The translations under genes and the position numbers were made by a program. The notes beneath the pieces are model-generated. The model had not been told where the DNA came from. It made no database searches and worked only from the letters and a program-made list of their open reading frames with translations. A stretch of DNA of 64,000 bases. Origin: Sclerurus mexicanus. Taxonomy: Eukaryota; Chordata; Aves; Passeriformes; Furnariidae. Of the stretch, positions 1 through 11,154 are shown in pieces. How positions within the stretch are numbered: position 1 is the stretch's first letter; the number at the start of each line of letters is the position of its first letter. The stretch covers positions 226,348 through 290,347 of the forward strand of contig VWZF01002623.1 of the NCBI GenBank assembly GCA_013396755.1. The letters run 5' to 3'.

Positions 1-3000
1 CCCAGGATGATGTTTCCTGGAGCTCTTTGTCCCAAACTACTATTTTCTGCATGAGCAATCTGGACGGGGATGCTACATGGAATGCAGGTGATGCTACATG
101 GAATGCAGCTAGAAATGAGGTGCACCACATTCTTCTGCTGGTACCATGTCTTGCTCATATAAGGCAGTTTGTTTGAGCCATCTGCCTCCAGCCACCAATT
201 ATTAATTTCCAACAGGGCCCCCCTATCAGCTAGCCAGGAATACTGTGTCCTGAAGATAATGCTCAGTTGTCCCTTACCAGTAGAGAAACGTGCCTGACAA
301 ACATTTCTCTCAGCTCAACCAGCCTCAAAATGCTGGTGATGAACTCAGTCCTCTGCCAATACCGTAAGAAACTGCATTTCTTACAGCCACTGCTATTTAC
401 ATAATGCAATATCCATATGGTGATTGTTTTATTTATGTTTCCCTTACTTCAAGGCAGAGGAAGCCAGCAGCTGGAGCTGCAAGATAGAGGCGCCCACTAG
501 TTACTGGGCTGTGTTGTTCACAGGGGTGATAAGCTTTTATCACCCACTGGGAGTTAGGATCTTGTCTAAGTGATAGCATCCATCCCTTGAAAACAGAACA
601 GAGCTCTCACTGTTTGTCTGCCTGAAAGGAAGGAGTTTAAAGCTCAGACTTTACAGTGACTGTGAGCTAAAACATGACACAGCTTGATTGTCTTCATTTC
701 TTGACTCATTCTCTTGCAAGTCCCAATATGAGTATTTGCTTCCTTTGCATCAAAAGAGTTTAATTGTATTTGCATTACCCCCTTCTCTGTATTAAAGACT
801 GGAAGTCTTTAAAAATATCTCCCCCTTCTATGTGACTTTGATTCTGCTAATCCCTACTCACTTTTTGAATCAATTAAAGGGGAATTTATAGTTTGCAGTG
901 AGAAAAAAGTGTAAATGAGAAGCAATTCCTTTGGTCATTGTGTGTGTAACTGGAGGACGTTTCAAACACAAAAGAGGGAAAAGGATTACTTCAATGACTT
1001 GTTTCTTTTGTTCTTTGGATTTCATACCAAGGGATACAGAGGGTAACTGTTGGTGTTTTGTTTTTATAATTAAAATAACAATATTAGATTAGCTGTATTA
1101 TGGTTGGGTATCATTTGTATGGAAAAATCTACAGTTAAAAAGAAAACAGGAAAATTACAGAAGGTTTATTTTTAATTAATCTACAGAATTATCTTCTTGT
1201 ATTATTTCTGCATATGGATTCCAAGAATTTCAAACTTCTCCACAGAAAGAGAAATTTGGTTAATTTCTTACATCAGCCAATTAATATTACAAGAAAATGT
1301 AAAGACACAGGGTTTATAATTCTGTTACTCTGATTTTGTACCTTTGTGATTCCAGCTATGGAAAAAATTACTTTATAGTGTTTCTCAAGCTAGGGCATTT
1401 CAATAAAGCATGATGCTGTAAAATCATAGGGGAGGCAATTGCCATTTTCTTCAGTAGCTTTTGTTGTTTTCACAGTCTCAACAACCACAGTCTGAAAAAT
1501 AGTGAGTCTCAGGCTGCAAAAGTACATGTGGCCCCAGTGGGAACTGAGCCCCAGCAAGAGTGAAAGGGCTCTGCTATGAGGAAGAGTAATCCTCAGCCAC
1601 ACTTCAAGCTTTAGTCACTGTTTTTGCAGGCAGAAGCTTTGTTTTTGTGTGGCAAGCTGTCCGCTTTGGTGTAGCTTCTGTTTTATTTTGTGTGGCTTTT
1701 CCCCTAGAAGGTTATCTTTTGCAGGTATAATGGTCAACTGTACAACAGCAGTGATGCTGTAAGTCCGAGTGTGAAATAAATTTTGTAGACTTGTCTCTGT
1801 AATCAGATGGTTGCACAGGCATCCCGCATCCTTAGGTCCTTACAGTGGTGTTATACTCTGGCTGGATAAACTCTTGTGATGCCTGTACATGTTTAGACAT
1901 CTCTTACTGATGTCTTCACATCATAAAAGGCTTGACTACAATGAGAGAGAAACCTTCACCTCAGTCCCAACCTCAATTCTAACACTTGGTATTTGAATTC
2001 CCATGGAATTAATTCTGTTGGGTAATTTCTTAGAAAGATTCATCTTGCTTTTAAAATTTTGCATCAGGTTTTAATTATAATATTAATACCAGTGCAAGCA
2101 AAGGATCTCTCTGCTTTTTGTTTTTAAACATTTTTTAACCATACTTGTTTGAGTTTCTGAATCACCTGTAAACTCAGGGGAAAGAGCCAGCTTTGATCCA
2201 ATATTCAGATGGCTCTGTGGTCTAGAAATTCAAGTGTGGTTCATGACATAAAATGCCTTTAGAAAACTACCTGTTCAGGTACATTTTTGGTCTGAAGTGA
2301 AATATTTCTGGGAATTCCTCATTCCCACTTAAATTTTTCCAAGGAAATGCCTGCGACATATCAAAGGAGACATTTGTATTTCCAGAGAACAGGAAGGATA
2401 GCATAGTGCTTTTTCCAACTTCATTCTGAGGGTGGGTTTTTCATAAATGCTTATCACTGGCATAGCTTCACTCCCATTTAATAAATGACTTATGGGATTT
2501 TCGGGGCTCCAGCACAGAGTGCCTGTTACGTGCCACAGTGACTCCTCTAAGTTGATTTTTACTGCTTCTGTTCTTGCAAAATTTTTAACAGTTGAGGTGA
2601 AGAGGAAGAGTGGGATGGGAAGGAAGTGGTGTGGAGACTTGACTTGTATTTTGGCTCTTCTGTAAATTAATTCATAATTTGGCAAATTGTACCAGGGCCA
2701 TATTCAGACAGGGTTGAATCCAGAGGTGTCTTTGGGGTTTCCCGTTTAAAAATGGTACAGTAAAAGTCAACAAGATATAGTAAACCCAACATTTCTAAGG
2801 TGTTTGAACGATGATTCTCAGGGGCTTTTTTTGTGTGGAAAAAAAAGGGGAATAGTCTTTCCTTAATGTTGTGAAGTCTTGTGATGGCAAATCCACAGGT
2901 GCTGAGGAGATGAAGAAGATCCAGGTAGTCAGATGTAATGTGTGAATGGACAGGGCCATCAGGCTTCATGTCTGTAGCAAGCACAGGATGGCCAGCTGGC

Positions 3001-4874
3001 CCACCAGAGGTGTACCAAAGTAAAGCCCTGCTTTGAATTTGGTATTAAAGGTCCCTTTGACCTCTGATGCTGTCCCTAAGAGGAAGAAAGCAAGGAGCAG
3101 AAGCAGTGATAGCAGAGATGCGAGCGGGAGGGCAGGCAGAACTGACAGTCAGCATTACTTGGCGCAGCAGGGATGCTGAATTCAAGGAGGAAGGTGAGAC
3201 AACAATGCCCCCTCCCTGCAAAGAGGGGTGACCTCCGGGTCCTGCCTCCCATAGCCTCCCACAGCGTTATCTGCTTCTGTCGTGAGCAAATGCTGAAGTG
3301 AAAAAAACGTCCTTCCACAGCAGTAAAAGGAGAATGAGCAATGACAAAAGTTAAAGTGTAACACAGGAAAGGTGAGCGGAAAAGCTCCCCCCAAGTCACA
3401 GTCAAACTCAAGAAGTGAAGAGGAGATTATCTGCACCCAACCATCCTGAAATGGCAGTGAAACTCCAGCAAGGGATGTGGGGCTACAACCGGGGGGACCA
3501 AGTATCAGCCCCAGCTGCCCACACCTACCTGAAACCTCCAGATATTGGCAGGGGGCTTTCTCTGACATGAAGCTCAGGGAAATTCCTCTGCAATGGGCTG
3601 CAGTTCACTGGATTGAATAGCAAGTTGAAGTGCAGGCAGGCTCACAGTGATGTGCACCCTGCACCACTCAGACCCACAGCATGTGTGCATATAAAAGGCT
3701 CTTCACCTTACCCAGGGTTAGGTTTTTACCCAGGTTTGACATTGACCTGTATGAATTCACCTTGAGGTAAAACTGGAATGCTTTGACTGCACTGTGTTTT
3801 TAAATCATGATGTCTGTGCTTCCCTAAAGAAAAGCATGAATTGTTATTAGCCACAGAGATAAGAAGATAAGTCAAGCATTGTCCCTAGCAAAACTAGAAA
3901 CAAAGAAGCAAGTTGGAGATAAGAGATATGTTTTATTTACAGAAAGTTTTTAAATTTCTCTCACATTGATCTGAAGAAGTGACATGGGAGAAAGCATTCT
4001 TCTTTTTGTGCAAACATAATCTAAAGATATTTTTGATGGCAGTGCTTGTAAGAAACAGGGGCAAATGTGAATGTCTCCCACAGAAATAGTCACACATTTT
4101 TGTCTGCCTTTAATTCTGGTATATATATTCAGTGGCTTCAGACGCATTGGTTATTTCTGAAAGGTCACAAATCATGTCTTTTTCAGAGGACCATCATCAT
4201 ACAAACAATTACTAACTAGATTTTTATATACATATTTTAAGATTACCCAGTAATCCTATCAGATTGTAGACATCTACTTGAACTTCAGAGGCCCATGCTG
4301 AAAGGCTGCAAACTCTGGGTATTTCCCATATCACTTCCCACTTGAAGCAGGACAATCACCAGTGTTACATGAGATCAGGGGTATTTGCAAGGCTTTTTGG
4401 AGAGTAAATAAATTCTTCAGTTTTTCAAAGTAGTGGAAACAGCTCCTGTCCCTGAGTTCAAACATTTGCTGTGCTGAGACACACGCAAGATTTTCTTCAC
4501 GTCAATATTGTCACCTACAGGCGAAATCTGGAGCTCTCTGTGGCAATATTTTTTATGGTGCAGCTATTGGTCTCAGAAATTATTCTTTCAGTCCTACTGT
4601 TGCAATTTGAATAAAATAATGTTAGTCATCAGTAAACAGGAAGCTGATTTTGGCAGGAGCCCTGCCCTGCCCCTGAAGCAGCTGTCCTGCTTCCACCTCT
4701 CCTCTAAGTATCACAGTCTCAGTGTTGAGCTCAGCTTCCCCCTCTGCAGCATCTTATTCGAGCCACTAGCACTGACTTCCACACCTCCTAATGACCCAGT
4801 CCCACTGATCTGTGTGGTCTTCTTTGTGTGCCAGATGTTAATTTTTGCAAGTGAGCCTGTAAAGTTTTGCAGCC
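1..4874. other. Unique non-coding sequence, no gene seen
   Basis: Mixed-composition, moderately A/T-rich DNA with no recognisable gene or transposon. The open frames here (for example 3182-3568 minus) have no recognisable domain and overlap one another in several frames, as expected by chance. The only structure seen is a small tandem duplication at 69-108. The stretch could be intergenic or intronic. Confidence 0.6.
69..108. repeat. Two-copy tandem duplication, 21-bp period
   Basis: The 19-mer gatgctacatggaatgcag occurs at 69-87 and again, identical, at 90-108. The two copies are separated by two bases. This is a simple local duplication, and its perfect identity suggests it is recent. No function is implied. 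Confidence 0.9.
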
Positions 4875-5083
4875 AGGCGAAATACCTTCCACACGTTGCG
4901 AGGGGAGGTTGAGCTTAGTCCATGTCTGACCACTGTGAAAGACCTGGGCTCCATTTGGGTCCTGCACACATCTACCACAGTAGGGCTTCAGGTTTTTTTG
5001 CCCTTTGGGGCAGGTCTGGATGGCATTAATGATGCATTCATCTTCAGTTCCACCAAATGAAAAAAAATACATACCTGCATCAA
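4875..5083 (-). other. Exon-like cysteine-rich open stretch, unidentified
   Basis: On the minus strand an open frame reads through a compact Cys-rich peptide containing TCPKGQKNLKPYCGRCVQDP, preceded by FGGTEDEC. It holds five Cys within about 35 residues. The third codon positions look less A/T-biased than the surrounding DNA. Just upstream on the same strand, around 5078-5105, is a pyrimidine-rich run ending in TGCAG, a possible splice acceptor. A possible donor (GGAAG followed by GTATTT) lies near 4885. These traits would fit an internal exon of a secreted or extracellular protein, or a fragment of a pseudogene. I do not recognise the protein, no second exon was found in the window, and a chance frame remains quite possible. 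Phase and boundaries are guesses. Confidence 0.22.
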
Positions 5084-5099
5084 GAAAATATGAGGACAA

Positions 5100-5934
5100 A
5101 ACCGTGTTTATTGTAAAGATGCTCCATTATCACTAAAGCTTGTAGTTATGGAGTGAGACAAGAAGTGATCTTTATAGGAAGTTATATACCTTGTTGGAAA
5201 ACATGAAAATCAGATTTTTTCAGGAGTGATAGGGAAGGAGTGGACAGTACTGTTACTGCATCTAAGGAAGGATCAGATTTGGTCTTATTCCAGGAGAGGA
5301 TCGAAAGAGTAAATTGTGATCATTTTGTTTTGGTAGAACTTATCAGTTAGGCTGTGGTTTGCAAACCTCAATTCTAAACTCGGTTTGTCCAAATCATGAG
5401 ACTTTCAAGCATCTGTGTTGGGTCAATCTTTAGAAAATGAAAACGAGAAATTCCAGAAGCTTCTGGTATTTCCAGTACAAGGCCAAATTTTGCATGATCT
5501 GAAGAGGTATGTTTCAGTTCTGGTTAGCACTGAGAACTCTAAGCAAGAAAAACAGAAGAAACTTCTGTCTTAGAAAACCATAAAATTATCTTGTAAAGTT
5601 TCAGGTGAACAGAATAAACAATAGAAAGATGAGTTGTGGATGAGCAGGGGAGTGTGATACCTTGCTTTCTCGAGCTCATCTGAAACACATTTCCAACCTT
5701 TCTAAGGTTCACCCTTGCTGAGAAAAGAAAAATACACATCTATTCAGGCTGATATTGCTCTGGTTGGGAAACCAGAGAAGCTGTAGTTGCTATTTTTACA
5801 AGTTTGCTTCCTTCAGGGGAGAGATATCTTAGGGCTGAGGGGGAGGTAATGTGATCTCTTTTTCTATTTTTATAAAGGGCCTGGGGATGCACTGGGAAGC
5901 TGCAGATCTGTGCAGTTGAAAGTCTTCAGCTCCT
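5100..5934. other. Unique non-coding sequence, nothing recognised
   Basis: No gene, RNA or repeat family was recognised in this stretch between the exon-like segment and the old LINE fragment. Confidence 0.6.
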
Positions 5935-6190
5935 CTTTTGAGATACTCAGGGAGGAACAGTTAGAAAAGCATGGCCTAATTAAGGATATCTACTATGGTT
6001 TCAGGAAGGGAAGGGCATGCCTCATTAACTAGCTGGAATTCTTTGAGGATATTGCTGCTCAGGGAGACCAAAAAAAAGGCAACTCACTGTGACCATTGTG
6101 TACCTCTGTGGGCTGGGGTGGAATAGAACACAGTTAGGAGATTCTGGAGTTGATACCTAAGTTTATAGAGTGGGTAAAAATATAATACAG
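5935..6190 (+). mobile_element. Old LINE reverse-transcriptase fragment (CR1/jockey-like)
   Basis: In one plus-strand frame from about 5936 the sequence translates to ILREEQLEKHGLIKDIYYGF followed by RKGRACLIN, one stop codon, and LEFFEDI. This is the fingers region of a non-LTR reverse transcriptase. The usual LINE form is a DSQHGF or DSQYGFRKGRSCLTNLLEFF-type block, which precedes the YLDFSKAFD catalytic motif. The copy has an in-frame stop and breaks up after about 6085. A weak continuation (LIPKFIEWVK, near 6150-6175) may be the next block of the same domain. Only about 250 bp survive, without 5' or 3' ends, so the family cannot be settled. CR1 is the default in birds, but the GFRKGRACL form also fits other jockey-superfamily LINEs. 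Confidence 0.7.
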
Positions 6191-7092
6191 AGTTAACTAG
6201 TATTTAAACCGACAGGGAGTGCAAGCATTAGTTCTTCAAATCCTGAGTGCATTCCGGCATTCAATCTTTTATTTCTTAAAAAAGAAAAAAAAATTAAATT
6301 ATTGTTATTGATATAATTGGCTTTGGTGATTCAGCTGAAATGAAAGCCACAGTGTTTCCAGACTATCTTGCGCTAAATTTGGAGGGCAATGAGGAAAATT
6401 GCAATTAGATACAGACAGAGTTAAATGCTTTTTAAAGTTTCTAGCATGGCAGATGGCATATTCAAGAAAGGTCAGATAAATGTAGCATCATGATAATAAG
6501 CCAAAGACCCTAGAATTAAGAGAGGGAAAAGGTGGGGTGGATGGAGGGTTTCCTGTGTATTAACAGCTTTAATGTGGGAATGGTGGGAGATGGAGATCTT
6601 TGCAGAAATGGAGTCTAAAATACTTCAAGTTATCCTTGGGACAGAGAAATTACTCATAAAGGAAATTAATTCACATTTTGACTGAGGAAAAGGAGTTTCA
6701 CATGAACCTGCTCAGTGCAGCAGGAGCAGGGCTTGCAGCTGAGGGAGGGCAAGAGCTCATGGATGAAGGAGTTGTTGAGATGTGGGATTGAGGTTGGTGG
6801 GGATGTAGAGGCAGGGAAGTCATTTGAGCCTTCTCACCCTGGGGGTGGCCTGGGGCCAGTTTGGCTACTAATCTGGCTTCTTGGCCATCCCAATGGCTTC
6901 AGGACCAGCTGAGTACAGTGCTGTCTACTTCTAATCCCTCAGAACCTTGGTGCATGACTGCTGGGAGGAAGGGTGCTGTCCTCATAAGCTCTCCACCACT
7001 TAGAAATTCTTTCAGAGCCAGGAAAACTGCATGGTTTTGACCCTAATGTGCTCTTTGGAGCTTACAAAAGATAATTCCCTTTATTTTCAAAG
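6191..7092. other. Unique non-coding sequence, nothing recognised
   Basis: Purine-rich in places (about 6700-6860, G-rich on the plus strand), but no gene, repeat family or motif could be named. Confidence 0.6.
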
Positions 7093-7860
7093 CATCATAG
7101 AATGGGTTGGTTTGGAAAGGACCTTAGATGTCATCCAGTTCCAAGCCTCCTGCCATGGGCAGGGACAACTCTCATTAGACCAGGTTGTTTAAAGCCTCAT
7201 CCAACCTGGCCTTCTCCTGGACTTCCAGGGATGGGGCATCTACAAATTCTCTGGGCAACCTGCTCCAGTGCATCACCACCCTCACAGGGAAGAATTTTTT
7301 CCTAAGCTTACCCTTTTGAAGTCTGAAGCCATTCCCCCTTGTCCTACCACTATATGGCCTTGTAAAAAGTTCTTCTCCATCTTTCTTGTAGGCTTCCTTC
7401 AGATACTGAAAGGCCAAAATTTGGTAACCCCAAGGCTTCTCCAGACTGCTGGAGAAGTCCCAATCCTCTCATAGGAGAGGTGTTTCATCCCTCTAATCAC
7501 CTTGGTGGCTTCCTCTGGACTTCCTCCAACAGGTCTATGTCCTTCCTGTGCTGGGGACTGCAAAGCTGGATGCAACACTGGATGTAGATCTCACGAGAGC
7601 AGAGTGGAGAGAGAGAATCACCTCCCTCAGCCTGCTGGCCATTCTGCTTTTGATGCAGCCCAGGATGTAATTTGCTTTCTGGGCTGTGAGTGCACATTGC
7701 TGCCGCATGTCCAGCCTCTCACCCACCAGCACCCCTAAGTCCTTCTCAGCAGGTGTGCTCTCAATCTGTTCATCCCCCAGACTGTATTGATAGCACCTTG
7801 GCTCAGGTGGAGCATCTTGACCCATTTTCTACATAACCAGTCCTTCCACCTTGATTTCTT
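7093..7860 (-). mobile_element. CR1 LINE, 5'-truncated, 3' part of ORF2 plus 3' UTR
   Basis: The plus strand begins with CATAGAATGGGTTGGTTTGG, the reverse complement of a CR1 3' end. It continues with the standard antisense CR1 landmarks (gccatgggcaggg, accaggttgtttaaag, catcaccaccctcac). On the minus strand two ORF2 blocks can be read. The first, at 7825-7535, contains [20 protein letters not shown] and the following [11 protein letters not shown]. The second, at 7417-7175, contains MAFQYLKEAYKKDG, RTRGNGF, FPVRVVMHWSRLPREFVDAP and ends LDEALNNLV. The blocks lie in different frames, so at least one frameshift separates them near 7420-7530 and the copy is dead. Upstream of the first block, KMLHLSQG matches the KVLHLG region in another frame, indicating a further shift near 7790. 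Only about the last 250 residues of ORF2 are represented, consistent with the usual 5' truncation during target-primed reverse transcription. Confidence 0.96.
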
Positions 7861-10019
7861 GTGAAAGCCAGGTACTTTCTTGTGGTTGCAAGAGATAACT
7901 GGACCCTGATTGCTCACTGAAGGGGCTAAGAATGAGTCTTATGATTCAGGGGAGGTTCTGTTCCCTGCTGAGCAAAGGGACCTTTATTAGAAGAAGGAAA
8001 AGAGGTGTTAGAGGGGAAGGAAATGGGGAAATCCCTGTGTTTCTTTTAATAACCATCAAATTTTAAGCGCTTTGAAAGAGTCTCACCTATATGTCTCTGT
8101 TGATGAGGCTCTTTTGCAATTTAGCATGAGTCTGGGCACACACCACCTTCAATTTGATGAAAGAGGATGGACAGTCAGAGGAGGAGAGGCAGGAGAGGGA
8201 AATGCAATGAAAACCTGTCTCTGAAGGAAGCAGAAGGCAGCAGGCATGAGAAGGAGAATAGCTCTGCTGGAGGGAGGTCTCTCAGGGACGAGAGCTGGGT
8301 AAAATGCAACTTGAGCATCACCCCTTTCCTTCACCCCTCATAGACTCCAGTCCCAGACATAGTCCAGCCTAAGTCAGTGGACTTACCCTGCTTCTCAAGA
8401 CCTTTTACGAGTCTCTTTCTGCTCTGCTACTCCCCAAAAGCCTCTGTCAGTGCATGTGTAGAAGAGCTACTCTTTTTTTTTTTTTTTTTCACTTGCGTTG
8501 GGAAAAAACAGCATAAGTGTCATTGCTTGGAAAAGGTGCCAGGCTGATGTTCCTGTGTTCAGCTGCAGACTGGTTACAGCAAACTCAGTGTAAGGATGAT
8601 GCTTACAAGATATTTCCTGTGTATTTGTCCTTGTTTACTGGTTTGTGCTGTGGGAAGGGCTCTTTTTCAAGGACCAGCCTCTCTCTATGTCTCTAAGGGC
8701 TGTACAAGCACTGAAAACAAAGAGATCCTCCTTCTACTGGGTGTCTGATGTAGGATAGAGAGAGAAGCAAGCAGACAACAATGTTAGTGAGAGAGGGGAG
8801 GGAGAGGATCTGGGGTAAACCAAAGGACAGCATCCATTGCACTGGCAGATCACATTTGGGGATGACTACTTGGCTGTTAACCACATTTTTAAAGTCTTGC
8901 AGTACCAAAGCATTTACCTTCAGGATAAAAAGCATAATCTCTTTTCCAGAGGTTATTCACTTCTTGATCTCTGGTTTAATACAGCCAGAAAGGATATTAC
9001 CCATGATAACTGTTTGGTGAGGAATGCATCTGGCTTTAGGGAGCTGGAATATTCAATACACCTTACTGAATCACTGGCTAACATTCAGTAGGGAGGAATT
9101 AAGGAAAACTTTGTGTGAGGTGAGTTTTGAGGTGAAGGAGCTTGAATTTTTGTGTGCGCTGACAGATGTATATCAATGTCCCACAAACAGTGTCTTTCTA
9201 GCACTAAATTGCCCATGGGGAAAACCCTGACTTGCAATTGACTGAGCTGAATTTGAGCCAGTCAGTAGCCAGCCAGGCTTCTGAGACTATTATCTCTTCT
9301 TAATAAGACTAGAACTCCAAGGTGTTATTTGTCTGGGTGCTGTATGAGTACGAGGGAAGAAATAGTATTCTGCAGACCTATGACCTGGAAAATAAAGACA
9401 ATTTTTGAAATTCTGGCTCAACTATAGTCAGGAATGTTTTACTACAGATCTAAAAAGGTTGAGAATTACATCCAGGTATACAGAAATTATAAAATACATA
9501 CAATAGGCTATTCAGTGTCTCAGAGGAAGCAAAAAGAGGCAGGAAAACAATAGATTTCGTAGACTGATTTGATTGTTCGTATTTTCAGACTAATATACCA
9601 AAAATAGCATTCAGGAAATACATATATGCACAGTCATTTGTGCTGTGAAATACCATATGCCTGCAAACAAACAGAAAAACAAGGTGCTGCACATCCATTC
9701 CCTCACCTGTATGCAGGATGTTTCTTGATCACACAGCACAGTGCTTTTTGCAGTGTGAAAAGAACCTAAGAAATACACAAATGTCTGGATTAAAATTCCA
9801 GAGTCCTAGATTAGATTCAGTAGTCACTAAGGGCTTCAGTGCAGAACTTGTGCTGGTGAGTAACCTTTAGTCCTGGAGCCTTCCCATGAGGTTGGCAGGT
9901 CATCTTCCAGGTGTGCAGCTTATCAGCACCCAGCTGTGGCTGCGCAGCTCCTCAGCACCAGGGCAGCCCTCTCTGTTTGTACAGCACCAGACACAATAAG
10001 CTGCCAGTCAGATTTGCAG
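7861..10019. other. Unique non-coding sequence with one poly-T run
   Basis: No gene or repeat family was recognised. A 17-base T run lies at 8473-8489. The overlapping small frames at 8781-9230 share no recognisable motif and are taken as chance. Confidence 0.6.
8473..8489. repeat. Poly-T homopolymer
   Basis: An uninterrupted run of 17 T on the plus strand. It has no associated SINE or LINE body on the flanks that I can recognise, so it is best treated as a simple repeat rather than the tail of a retroposed copy. Confidence 0.9.
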
Positions 10020-10530
10020 GATGCTATGTGATCTTGTGATATTAATAATATAATGATAGCATTATAACTGGACCATTCAACTCCGTAGTTTGTTCTTCTA
10101 TAAATGATTTATAAGTTTTATGCATTTTATATGTCTCTCATTAAAAATGCATTGAAAAATACTATCAAAATACCATTTTGTGAGGCTCAGGCTCCCTTTA
10201 TTCTTGTTACAGCCATATGCCATTAAGCTTTAATAACTGGCTGATTATAATTTATTAATTTATCACCTGTTCTTTATACAGTTGTATGAAATAATTGTCA
10301 ACCAATGTGAAATGGCCTCCTATTGTGTTATTAATCCCCAAAGCAATTAGAAAACCCACTGATTGCACAAGTCATTGAAAATGGGCAGTAACTCATGTTA
10401 GAAATGATCTGCAGTGCTCACATCAGTGCATTATTGGTAATAAGGTTTCTGTCACCAGTGACGATTTGAAAGGAGCAGTTTAACTAGGAGGCTTTTAATT
10501 TTATGTATTTATTTTATAATAAGCCTGAAT
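10020..10530. promoter_or_regulatory. Candidate conserved non-coding block (TAAT-rich)
   Basis: An A/T-rich but non-repetitive block with many TAAT/ATTA homeodomain-type cores, for example ttaataatataatgatagc near 10041, taataactggctgattata near 10232, gttattaatcccc near 10327 and attattggtaataagg near 10431. The sequence is complex rather than microsatellite-like. Such density is typical of deeply conserved developmental enhancers in vertebrates, but it also occurs by chance in A/T-rich DNA. Conservation cannot be judged from one sequence, so this is a hypothesis only. Confidence 0.22.
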
Positions 10531-11091
10531 TTATAGGGCTGACAGTAGATGTGTAGTGTCCAGCTTGTCTTACGGATTTTGTGGACATTAGCTGAGAAAG
10601 GCAACACCGACTTCATATAGTGTTATACTCTTGCTCTTTAAACCTTCTTTGGAGAGATATCTGCCCCTGCTAACATCCCCAAGGATGAAAGGGTAATTTA
10701 GGGATAGCTATAAATGCCAAATCTTTTAGAAGATTTACTTCAGTCAGCTTTGGATGAAGACATCAGACTTCAGTATCTCTCCTTTTGACTTTTATCTGCC
10801 AAGGATTCAGTATGGGTTAGTTGTGGCCTTTCTGATATGGATATTTACAGTATGTGAAAAGGGACAGAGCCAACAGTCTGTTGAATCCAACAACTGTCCT
10901 TTAGCAAAGCTGTTTGCTTACGCTGCCAGTGTGAAGGAGATACGCGGGCCACCCCAGATGTGAAGAAGTTCCTTATCTCCCACCCTATTTGCAGTGCAGA
11001 CTTTGTGTTACAATACCTCTGGTACTAACAAGTCACATTCTGGTAATGCTGCCCCTGATGCAGAATTACCTGTTTTTCTGGTGAAAACTCA
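10531..11091. other. Unique non-coding sequence, nothing recognised
   Basis: A stretch between the TAAT-rich block and the GA-rich repeat. The 69-codon frame at 10754-10963 has no recognisable domain and is taken as chance. Confidence 0.6.
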
Positions 11092-11150
11092 GGAAAGGGA
11101 AGAAAGGGAGGAAAGGGAGGAAAGGGAGGAAAGAAAGAGAGAAAGAGAGN
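11092..11150 (+). repeat. Purine-only (GGGAGGAAA)n repeat with an assembly N
   Basis: The plus strand is almost pure purine: aggaaagggaagaaagggag followed by repeated gaaagggag units and then gaaagagag, ending in an N at 11150. The repeat unit drifts from 9 bp to a simple GA form. The N directly at its end suggests that the repeat length was not resolved in assembly. Homopurine/homopyrimidine tracts of this kind can adopt triplex structures, but nothing here shows a function. Confidence 0.93.
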
Positions 11151-11154
11151 TTGT

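Noticed and set aside
3182..3568. 128-codon open frame on the minus strand
   Set aside because: Overlaps a second minus-strand frame of 111 codons in a different register. Neither resembles a known protein.
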